From Planctomycetota bacterium (GTDB taxonomy: Bacteria > Planctomycetota > UBA8108 > UBA1146 > JAJFFE01): DNA of 12,907 nucleotides. Positions 1 to 6,081 of the stretch are shown here, one piece after another. The translations under genes and the position numbers were made by a program. Each line of letters starts with the position of its first letter. Positions within the stretch are counted from its first letter, which is position 1. The notes under the pieces are model-generated. The model was not told the DNA's origin. It saw nothing but the letters and a program-made list of their open reading frames with translations, and made no database searches. The DNA lies in NCBI GenBank assembly GCA_020425835.1, contig JAGQRC010000036.1:1-12907 (forward strand), written 5' to 3'.

Positions 1-1889
1 ATGCGAGTGGCGAAGTGGGAGGACAAGGCGCCCTCCTGTTCTCCGACGTGCTCTACGACGACCGGATCGCGGACCCGAGCCTGATCTCCGGGTCGAACCC
101 CCTCGGACTCGCGCGCGCCACCGCCGACACCCCGCTGCAGAATCTCGTGCGGTCGCTCGGTGACTTCGTCGCCGCCACGACGACCGACACCGGAACGGCA
201 GCGACCTCCGCCATGGTCTTCCCCGAACTCGCCGAGCAACTGAGCGGGGTCGAGATCACGCTCTCCGCCGAGAAGGGGGAGCGGATCCTCCCATCGCGGA
301 CCTTCATCGTCGGCGACCCTCCGCCGACCGGCGGGACGACGCTCGGGGACTTCATGGACTTCCTGCAAGGTGCGCTGGGGATCAACAGTGGCATCCTGGA
401 CGGTGCGGAGCAGACCCAGCACACCTATTCCTACGCGCGGACGAACCCGATCACCGGCGAGGAGATCAACGGCACGATGTCGCTCGGCGTCTCGGGTGGC
501 CCGGACGACGAGGCGACGCTGAGCAGTCTGGTCGACCACCAGGCCGACTTCCGATCGGTGCGGCCCGGAGACATCATCCGCTTCACTTCGGGCGCCGCGT
601 CCGGACAGTTCGCCGAGATCGTCGCGGTGACCGCGTCGTCGGCCGGCGGTCCGCTCGACACGTTGATCCTCCGGGACGACGGGTTCAACTCGCTCTCGAT
701 CGTGCCGGCGACCGGGGACACCTACGTGGTCCACGCGCCGGCGGGAGTGTCGACCGCGGAGTCGATCGACCTGCTCTCGATCGACTCGACCTCCGGGACG
801 GTCACCGTCGGCGCACCCGTCGACAACGGTGGCGTGACCACCTTCGACATCACCGACACCTCGCTCTCCGACTTCGGAATCGAGCAGGGACTGCGGGCGG
901 GACTGCTGGTCGAGTACGAGTCGGGTGGGGCGGCGGTCACCGCGCGGGTCCTCCAGGTCTCGGGTGACAGCGTGACCTTGGGCTATGCGACTGCGAGTCC
1001 GGTTCCACCGGACGCCGGCACGAGCTTCACCTTCGTCGATGCCCCGGACGGAACGATCGAGATCGCCGGGAACGCGGGGAGCGAGAACGATCTCTCGAAT
1101 CTCGATCTGGTGTCCGGCGGCTCGCGCATCGCGATGTTCGACAACCCACCGGTGGTCTCCGCCTCCGGCGAGTCGATGACGATGAACTTCACCGTCTACG
1201 ACTCGCTCGGCACGCCGCGCGACGTCTCCTTGACCTTCGTGTTCGAGGGATCGTCGGCCAACGGACCGAACACCTGGCGGTACTTCGCGGAGTCGGTCGA
1301 CGACTCCGACCTCGACCGAATCGTCGGTTCGGGGACCGTCGTCTTCGGTGAGAACGGACAGTTCCTGACGACCGGCGAGCCGGGCGAGTTCCTGAGCATC
1401 AACCTCGATGCGACGCCGGAGCAGGGTGGTGGAGTCGAGACTCCGTTCACCTTCGAGCTCGATCTCTCCCGCTTGACCCAGTTCACGACCACCCTCTCCG
1501 AAGTGCAGCTCCGGGACCAGGACGGTTTCGAGGCGGGAACGCTCCGGGACTTCTCGATCGGGGCGGACGGGACGGTCGTCGGTGTCTTCTCCAACGGACT
1601 GTCTCGGACCATCGCGCAAGTGCCGATCGCGAGGTTCGCGAACCCTAACGGTCTCGACGCAGAAGGCGATAGCGTCTACCGCGCGTCGACGAACTCGGGT
1701 GTCCCCCAGGTCGGCGTGGCGGGGACCTTCGGACGGGGCACGCTGCTCAGCGGGGTTCTCGAGGAGTCCAACGTCGATCTCGCCGAGCAGTTCACGGACC
1801 TGATCATCGGGCAACGTGCCTTCCAGGCCAACGCGCGGACCATCACCGTCTCCGACGAGATGCTCCAAGAGCTCGTCAATCTCGTCTGA
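1..1889 (+). CDS. flgE: Flagellar hook protein FlgE, 5'-truncated by window edge
   Basis: This is the major subunit of the hook, the extracellular universal joint between rod and filament, exported by the flagellar type III system. The reading frame is open to the window edge (first full codon at 3), so the true N-terminus, with the D0 helix and part of D1, lies upstream. The GTG at 15 is only the first possible internal start. Visible hallmarks are the FlgE-type segment VYDSLGTPRDVSLTFV (about residue 395 counted from the GTG at 15) and the classic C-terminal D0 helix, ending in VDLAEQFTDLIIGQRAFQANARTI and LVNLV. At 624 visible residues it is much longer than the roughly 400-residue enterobacterial FlgE. 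The extra length is inserted beta-rich material, including two similar modules near residues 182-215 and 291-322. The visible part has one lysine and no cysteine and is strongly acidic. flbD follows after 29 bases. A long FlgF/FlgG-like protein is the only alternative and is less likely. Confidence 0.9.
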   Translation, partial: ASGEVGGQGALLFSDVLYDDRIADPSLISGSNPLGLARATADTPLQNLVRSLGDFVAATTTDTGTAATSAMVFPELAEQLSGVEITLSAEKGERILPSRTFIVGDPPPTGGTTLGDFMDFLQGALGINSGILDGAEQTQHTYSYARTNPITGEEINGTMSLGVSGGPDDEATLSSLVDHQADFRSVRPGDIIRFTSGAASGQFAEIVAVTASSAGGPLDTLILRDDGFNSLSIVPATGDTYVVHAPAGVSTAESIDLLSIDSTSGTVTVGAPVDNGGVTTFDITDTSLSDFGIEQGLRAGLLVEYESGGAAVTARVLQVSGDSVTLGYATASPVPPDAGTSFTFVDAPDGTIEIAGNAGSENDLSNLDLVSGGSRIAMFDNPPVVSASGESMTMNFTVYDSLGTPRDVSLTFVFEGSSANGPNTWRYFAESVDDSDLDRIVGSGTVVFGENGQFLTTGEPGEFLSINLDATPEQGGGVETPFTFELDLSRLTQFTTTLSEVQLRDQDGFEAGTLRDFSIGADGTVVGVFSNGLSRTIAQVPIARFANPNGLDAEGDSVYRASTNSGVPQVGVAGTFGRGTLLSGVLEESNVDLAEQFTDLIIGQRAFQANARTITVSDEMLQELVNLV

Positions 1890-1918
1890 TCGACGTTCAT
1901 CGAGTTGGGAGCGATCGA

Positions 1919-2113
1919 ATGATCCGATTGACGCGGCTGAACGGTAAGGAGTTCCTCCTGAACTCGGAACTGATCAAGTTCATGGAGGAAACCCCCGATA
2001 CGGTCATCACGCTGGTCAACGGAGAGCGGTTCCTGGTGACCGAGAGTGCGGACGAAGTGGTCGATCGTGTCGTGGAGTTCGGGAAACGGCTCCGGATCTT
2101 CGCGACCGATTGA
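1919..2113 (+). CDS. flbD: FlbD family flagellar protein (64 aa)
   Basis: This is a small soluble protein of the FlbD family, whose genes sit next to flgE and motA in many non-enteric flagellar clusters. The family is linked to flagellar assembly or regulation, but its biochemical role is not settled. It is not the Caulobacter transcription factor that shares the name. The family pattern is clear: it begins MIRLTRLNGKEFLLN, continues through FMEETPDTVITLVNG, and has the VTESADEVVDRV segment, with no membrane segment. The length of 64 residues is normal for the family. The ATG at 1919 is preceded by GGGAG at 1907-1911 with 7 bases between, a good ribosome binding site. The gene follows flgE by 29 bases and is separated from motA by a gap with two hairpins. 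Confidence 0.88.
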   Translation: MIRLTRLNGKEFLLNSELIKFMEETPDTVITLVNGERFLVTESADEVVDRVVEFGKRLRIFATD

Positions 2114-2122
2114 ACGGAAGCT

Positions 2123-2136
2123 GCCCGGTGACGGGC
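2123..2136 (+). promoter_or_regulatory. Short hairpin, flbD-motA gap (first of two)
   Basis: GCCCG (2123-2127) pairs perfectly with CGGGC (2132-2136) around the loop GTGA, which in RNA would be a GNRA-type tetraloop. It lies just after the flbD stop codon. No T-run follows, so it does not look like an intrinsic terminator. Function is unknown. Confidence 0.45.
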
Positions 2137-2143
2137 CATGACG

Positions 2144-2167
2144 GGGAGTCGGTCGGAACCGGCTCCC
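2144..2167 (+). promoter_or_regulatory. Strong 10-bp hairpin just upstream of the motA ribosome binding site
   Basis: GGGAGTCGGT (2144-2153) pairs with ACCGGCTCCC (2158-2167) around the four-base loop CGGA. All ten positions pair, nine as Watson-Crick pairs and one as a G-U wobble (2149 with 2162). The purine-rich motA ribosome binding region (from 2170) begins two bases after the stem. No T-run follows, so rho-independent termination is unlikely. An mRNA processing, stabilising or translation-tuning element is a reasonable inference, because hook genes lie on one side and stator genes on the other. Confidence 0.55.
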
Positions 2168-2186
2168 GAGAAGGAAAGAGCGGGAC

Positions 2187-2939
2187 ATGGATCTGGCAAC
2201 CGTCATAGGACTCCTCCTGGGAGTCGGCCTCGTCGGGGCGTCGGTCAGCGAGTCCTTCAGCTCCTTCATCGACTATCCCTCTCTCCTGATCGTGATCGGG
2301 GGCGGGTTCTCGGCGACCCTGATGAGCCTTCCCCTCAAGCGCGTGCTCATCGCCCCGAAGGTCGCCCTGAAGAGTGTCTTCTCCGGCAAGGACTCCACGG
2401 GGGACCTGATCCGTGACATGGTCAGGTACGGGGAGATCGCTCGACGCGACGGCATTCTCGCGCTCGAGGGGGTCATGGACGAGATCGAGGACCCGTTCCT
2501 CAGCCGCGGCATCCAGCTCGCGGTGGACGGCAACGATCCAGAGGACATCGCCAACACTCTCGGTCAGGAGATGAACTCCCTGTCCGATCGGCATTCCAAG
2601 GGCAAGCAGGTCTTCGATCTCATCGGGAAGTATGCCCCGGCGTTCGGGATGATCGGAACGCTGATCGGTCTGATCCTGATGCTCGCCAACCTCGACGATC
2701 CCGATCAGATCGCTCCCAACATGGCGGTGGCGTTGCTCACGACGCTCTACGGCGCGTTGCTGGCCAACATGATCGCGCTCCCCGTGTCGGACAAGCTCTC
2801 AGCGTCGAGCGAGGCCGAGGTCCAGCGCATGACCATCATCATGGAGGGCGTGATCTCCATTCAGTCGGGGGACAATCCCAAGGTGGTGGAACAGAAGCTG
2901 GAGCTGTTCCTGCCCCCGGGTGAACGGAGCAAGGAGTGA
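2187..2939 (+). CDS. motA: Flagellar stator protein MotA (PomA-like)
   Basis: This inner-membrane stator subunit surrounds the MotB dimer and couples ion flow to torque on the rotor. The 250 residues are usual for the PomA branch. The opening MDLATVIGLLLG resembles PomA starts. Four hydrophobic segments lie near residues 3-21, 31-50, 150-170 and 178-198. Between segments 2 and 3 is the cytoplasmic loop, with R86, R87 and E94 in an ARRDGILALE context matching the charged residues that contact FliG. Conserved prolines are visible at P151 (YAPAFGMIGTLIGL) and P199 (ALPVSDKL). The phrase ANLDDPDQIAPNMAVALLTTLYG is very close to PomA-type proteins. The ATG at 2187 lies after the purine-rich AAGGAAAGAG at 2171-2180. 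The stop overlaps the motB start in a GTGA (2936-2939), suggesting translational coupling of the two stator subunits. Confidence 0.95.
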   Translation: MDLATVIGLLLGVGLVGASVSESFSSFIDYPSLLIVIGGGFSATLMSLPLKRVLIAPKVALKSVFSGKDSTGDLIRDMVRYGEIARRDGILALEGVMDEIEDPFLSRGIQLAVDGNDPEDIANTLGQEMNSLSDRHSKGKQVFDLIGKYAPAFGMIGTLIGLILMLANLDDPDQIAPNMAVALLTTLYGALLANMIALPVSDKLSASSEAEVQRMTIIMEGVISIQSGDNPKVVEQKLELFLPPGERSKE

Positions 2940-3685
2940 GCAAGAAGGACGAACGTCCGATCGTCGTGGTCGAGGGCGCACCGGAGTGGATGGTCACCTT
3001 CGGTGACCTGATGTCGCTGCTGTTGACGTTCTTCATCCTCCTGTTCTCGATCTCGGAGGTGAAGCAGAAGAAGATCTACGAGCTCGTGCAGTCCTTCCGG
3101 ACCCAATGGCGGATCACCGCCCCTCAGATGGGATACCACGTCGAGCAGCTGGACGAGGTCGTGAACATGTTGTCGCAGATGTCCTTGGAGCTGCCCGACC
3201 AGAAGGAGGGCACCGAGGGCAAGGCGAAGCCGGTCGATCACCCCTTCGGCGAACACGCCGATGTCGTGAGGATCGACGACAACCTCTTGATCAGCATCGC
3301 CGGGTCCGTGCTCTTCCAGGAGCACTCGGCGCAGCTGAACGATCAAGCGAGGGAAGTCCTTGCACGCGTGAGGGACAAGCTCCGCGGACCGGACACGTGG
3401 ATTCGGGTGATCGGGCACGCCAATCCGACGGCGCTTCCGGAGGGGAGCGCGTTCCGCAGTCACGATGAGCTCGGCCTCCGACGCGCGGAGGTGGTCAAGG
3501 AGATCCTCGTCGCCGACTCGGAAGAGGGGCCGGGAATCCGACCGGAGCGGGTGGAGATCTCGAGCCGAGGTCGGAACGACCTCATCCCGGAGATCGACAT
3601 TCACAATCCCGGTGAGCGTCGGAAGCTCGATCGGGTGGAGATCATGATGACACCGGAGCCCGCGTTCCGTCAGAGACGCAACTGA
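2936..3685 (+). CDS. motB: Flagellar stator protein MotB (PomB-like), OmpA-like domain
   Basis: MotB is the ion-carrying stator subunit, which anchors the stator to peptidoglycan. A short cytoplasmic tail precedes a single membrane helix at about residues 17-38 (PEWMVTFGDLMSLLLTFFILLFS). D24 in FGDLMSLL corresponds to the essential ion-binding aspartate (MotB D32 in E. coli, PomB D24 in Vibrio). Residues 40-60 would form the periplasmic plug region, and residues about 105-240 are an OmpA-like peptidoglycan-binding domain (IRVIGHANP, then ELGLRRAEVVKEIL and VEISSRGRNDLI). The length of 249 is normal. The GTG start at 2936 overlaps the motA stop by four bases. fliL follows 11 bases after the stop. 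Sequence alone does not settle whether protons or sodium drive the motor. Confidence 0.95.
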   Translation: MSKKDERPIVVVEGAPEWMVTFGDLMSLLLTFFILLFSISEVKQKKIYELVQSFRTQWRITAPQMGYHVEQLDEVVNMLSQMSLELPDQKEGTEGKAKPVDHPFGEHADVVRIDDNLLISIAGSVLFQEHSAQLNDQAREVLARVRDKLRGPDTWIRVIGHANPTALPEGSAFRSHDELGLRRAEVVKEILVADSEEGPGIRPERVEISSRGRNDLIPEIDIHNPGERRKLDRVEIMMTPEPAFRQRRN

Positions 3686-3696
3686 AGGAAGAGGCC

Positions 3697-4287
3697 ATGG
3701 CCGACATCAACCTCGAAGCAGAGCAGGTCGTGGGCGAGGAGGACGAAGGTCCCCCTCCCGAGAAGAAGAAGAGTCTGCTCGGCTCGAAGGCGTTGATCAT
3801 CTTCGGAGCGATCCTCGTCCTCGAAGCCGTCGCGGTCTTCTTCATCCTGGACGTGGTCAACGGTGGCGGGGCGACCGCCGACGCGGAGGGGACCGAAGAG
3901 GCGGTCGACATGGATCTGACCGAGCGATACTCCAAGCCGGGTCGGATCGTCCTCGACAGTGTCTCGATCTACGATCCTAGCGATCCGAGCCCCCGCGGCG
4001 ATCGGCGCTTCACGTTCGACCTCGTTCTGCGCATCGAGGAAGAGGCCTACAAGGAGCTGCAGGCGGCTGCGGAGCGCAACGAGTTCGCGATGGACCTCGT
4101 CAAGGATGACATCAAGGAGGTCGTCCGCAGCTACTTGCTGCGTCAGGGTGGACATCCTTTCAAGAACCGCGACCATCAGGAGAAGTTGGGGCCCAGGCTT
4201 CGCGACTACCTCAACGAGCAGCTTGCTCCTCTCAAGGGCAAGATCCTCAAAGTGGACGTCGACAAGTTCCAACCTTCGAAGTACTGA
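3697..4287 (+). CDS. fliL: Flagellar basal body-associated protein FliL
   Basis: FliL is a single-pass inner-membrane protein that encircles and supports the stator units. It has an acidic cytoplasmic tail (residues 1-22), a basic PEKKKS boundary, one membrane helix at about 32-54 and a periplasmic domain of about 140 residues. The domain shows family features such as LDLTERY-like text, RRFTFDLVLRIE, and an ending of GKILKVDVDKFQPSKY, where most FliL proteins have a beta strand with V-x-x-V-x-F-x-x-F. A glutamate (E43) sits inside the membrane helix. The length of 196 is slightly above average because of the acidic tail. A GGAAGAGG ribosome binding site precedes the ATG. The neighbours motB upstream and fliN downstream support the call. 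In most clusters fliM would follow, but here fliN comes next. Confidence 0.88.
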   Translation: MADINLEAEQVVGEEDEGPPPEKKKSLLGSKALIIFGAILVLEAVAVFFILDVVNGGGATADAEGTEEAVDMDLTERYSKPGRIVLDSVSIYDPSDPSPRGDRRFTFDLVLRIEEEAYKELQAAAERNEFAMDLVKDDIKEVVRSYLLRQGGHPFKNRDHQEKLGPRLRDYLNEQLAPLKGKILKVDVDKFQPSKY

Positions 4288-4303
4288 TCGTTCGATAGAG
4301 CAT

Positions 4304-4308
4304 GGGAG
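4304..4308 (+). promoter_or_regulatory. Ribosome binding site that fixes the fliN start
   Basis: GGGAG is placed five bases before the ATG at 4314. An earlier in-frame ATG at 4302 overlaps this Shine-Dalgarno motif and has no motif of its own, so 4314 is the better start. Confidence 0.7.
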
Positions 4309-4313
4309 AGTCC

Positions 4314-4982
4314 ATGGCTGACGACACCCCCTCCGCGGACAACGAACCCGAGAACGCGCCGAGCGATGACGAGTCGCTCGATCCCGCGGCAGACGCATCG
4401 GCGGAATCTGCCGCTCCCGGAGAAACGACGGCCGACGCTGATTCCGATAACGATGCTGGTGACGTCGACGTGTCATTCGACGCCGCGCGCCAAGAGGATG
4501 ATGGCCCACTTGTTGCCGACGTCGAAGCTGAGATCCGTCAGGAGCTCGGAATCGGCGGCGGGAAGATCGAAATCGATCACACGGAGGTGGATCGTCTCCT
4601 GACCGAAGCCGTCGTCGGATACGAGCAAGTTTTCGCCGGGACCGTGTTGGACCCGAACCTCACCACCGCGACTGCGACAGCCTCGCCTCCAGCGGGGATC
4701 TCGCCCGGTGCCGATGTCGTTTCGCAGAACCTCGGGTTGCTGCGCGACGTCAACATGAAGGTGAAGGTCGAGCTCGGGAGAGGTCGAATGTTCTTGAAGG
4801 ACATTCTTCGTCTCGCCCAGGGATCGGTCGTCGAGCTCGAGAGGCTCGCGGGGGATCCCTTGGACATCTACGTGAACGACAAAGTGATCGCGCGCGGTGA
4901 GGTGCTCGTCCTCAACGAGAACTTCTGCATTCGAATCACCGAGATCTTCACCCCCGCCGAAGTCCTGACGCAGGAGGTTTGA
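4314..4982 (+). CDS. fliN: Flagellar motor switch protein FliN (FliN/FliY type, long acidic N-terminus)
   Basis: FliN is a C-ring (switch complex) component that works in motor switching and in docking the export ATPase complex. The C-terminal part, residues about 139-214, is a SpoA domain: NLGLLRDVNMKVKVELGRG, the AQGSVVELERLAGDPLDIYVNDKVIARGEV core, and an ending of FCIRITEI. The N-terminal 79 residues are disordered-looking and very acidic, with 26 Asp/Glu against two arginines. Residues 88-96 (DHTEVDRLL) resemble the EIDALL-type segment that starts FliM and FliY and binds CheY-P. There is no room for a CheC-like middle domain, so this is not a FliM. The length of 222 compares with about 100-140 for ordinary FliN. 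The start at 4314 is chosen on its ribosome binding site. fliM is missing from the expected position between fliL and this gene. Confidence 0.9.
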   Translation: MADDTPSADNEPENAPSDDESLDPAADASAESAAPGETTADADSDNDAGDVDVSFDAARQEDDGPLVADVEAEIRQELGIGGGKIEIDHTEVDRLLTEAVVGYEQVFAGTVLDPNLTTATATASPPAGISPGADVVSQNLGLLRDVNMKVKVELGRGRMFLKDILRLAQGSVVELERLAGDPLDIYVNDKVIARGEVLVLNENFCIRITEIFTPAEVLTQEV

Positions 4983-5004
4983 CAGGACCGGAGAGAGGGG
5001 ACGA

Positions 5005-6081
5005 ATGGAGAGGGGACTCCGTTCGCAACGACTACGTCCGTGGTCGAGTGTTCGGGGGCGCGTAAACTTTCACGTCGCCCATCGTGGTCTCGTCCATCGA
5101 GATCCACGACATATAGGGGTGTTCGTCATCGCGCTTCTTTTGGCGACTGGAAGCTCGATTTCGGGGCTCTTCGGCCAATCGCCGTCCGCGGATCCTCAAC
5201 GGAGCGGCAGCTTTCGCCCATCCGACGCTGTCGACTCCTCCGGTGCGCCATCGACCGTAGTTCCACCCCCACAACGAAACGCTTCGCCTCGAGCAGGGCG
5301 TTCTCCGTACCGCTCCTCGGTGGGGGCGACGTTGTCCGGCGACATCGCGATCGACACGTCGAAGTCGAGCTTCGAACGACGCACTCCGGAACGCGGTCGT
5401 GAGGACGAAGGGTCGCCCGAGACTCGCACCTCCGTCGCGGAAGGAGCGCAGCCGAGCGCCGACTTCCCGGAGGACAACGCTTCGCCGACTCGATCCGAAG
5501 ACGTGGGGGGTCGCCGTGCCGTGACCTCGGAGCCCTTCGACGAGAAGCGAGTCAAGCTCGGGGACTACGTGCAGCGATCCAAGGAGGTCGCCGCCGCGAA
5601 GGGTGGATCGCCCGAGCGCACCACGTGGGAGAAGGTCGGGACGCTGTTGAGCATCGTTCTGGTCCTCTCCCTCTGCGGCGCGGTCGTTCTCTTCCTCCGC
5701 CGCTTGCAGCCCACGGCGCGAGACCGGGAGGGCAACCGTGTCCTCGAGGTTCTCGGGCGCGTGCCGGTCTCCTCGAAGCAGCAGGTCTCCCTGGTCCGTG
5801 TCGGCTCCCGGGTCCTCTGCGTCGGGATCTCACCCGACGGGATTCGTTGTCTCTCGGAGATCACGGATCCGGTGGAGGTCGCGCGCTTGCTCCCCGGTGA
5901 CTTCGAGCGCGCTCTGGACGTGGAGTCCCGTGCGTTGGGGGAGAACGAGGTCGAGTCCGGACTGTCGGAGTCGGAGATCGATCGTCGAACCGCGCCGTTT
6001 CGCAACGAGCTCTCTCGTCTGCGACAGGTCGTGTCCGGCTGGCGAGATGGGACCCGCAGAGCGAGTGGGGGGGCGTCGTGA
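5005..6081 (+). CDS. fliO: Flagellar biosynthesis protein FliO, long form
   Basis: FliO is a membrane protein that helps assemble the FliP ring of the export gate. The call rests on position directly before fliP and on the C-terminal part. That part has a membrane helix at about residues 211-232 (VGTLLSIVLVLSLCGAVVLFL), then a basic turn and a small domain, VLEVLGRVPVSSKQQVSLVRVGSRVLCVGI and LSEITDPVEVARLL, typical of FliO. An earlier hydrophobic stretch at 37-56 could be a signal sequence or first helix. It is preceded by 36 Arg-rich residues, odd for a signal peptide. Residues 57-205 are a poorly conserved, charged, Ser/Arg-rich linker. At 358 residues it is far longer than the roughly 120-residue E. 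coli protein. The ATG at 5005 has GAGAGGGG at 4993-5000. Codon use in the first 40 codons (ATA, TTT, GTA, CTT) is less GC-biased than in the neighbours, so the true start is uncertain. It overlaps fliP by four bases. Confidence 0.78.
   Translation: MERGLRSQRLRPWSSVRGRVNFHVAHRGLVHRDPRHIGVFVIALLLATGSSISGLFGQSPSADPQRSGSFRPSDAVDSSGAPSTVVPPPQRNASPRAGRSPYRSSVGATLSGDIAIDTSKSSFERRTPERGREDEGSPETRTSVAEGAQPSADFPEDNASPTRSEDVGGRRAVTSEPFDEKRVKLGDYVQRSKEVAAAKGGSPERTTWEKVGTLLSIVLVLSLCGAVVLFLRRLQPTARDREGNRVLEVLGRVPVSSKQQVSLVRVGSRVLCVGISPDGIRCLSEITDPVEVARLLPGDFERALDVESRALGENEVESGLSESEIDRRTAPFRNELSRLRQVVSGWRDGTRRASGGAS

Noticed and set aside
2123..2167. Reading the flbD-motA hairpins as an intrinsic terminator
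   Set aside because: No T-rich tract follows either stem; the next bases are purine-rich and serve as the motA ribosome binding region.
2138..2416. 92-codon open frame starting inside the flbD-motA gap
   Set aside because: It runs into motA in another frame, and its translation is Arg/Pro/Gly-rich shadow sequence. Its ATG lies between the two hairpins without a good ribosome binding site.
4302..4313. ATG at 4302 as the fliN start
   Set aside because: It overlaps the GGGAG that serves the ATG at 4314 and has no Shine-Dalgarno motif of its own.
5072..5100. TAAACTTT near the start of fliO, resembling a sigma-28 flagellar -35 element
   Set aside because: At the proper distance downstream there is no match to GCCGATAA on either strand, and the site lies inside a likely coding region.
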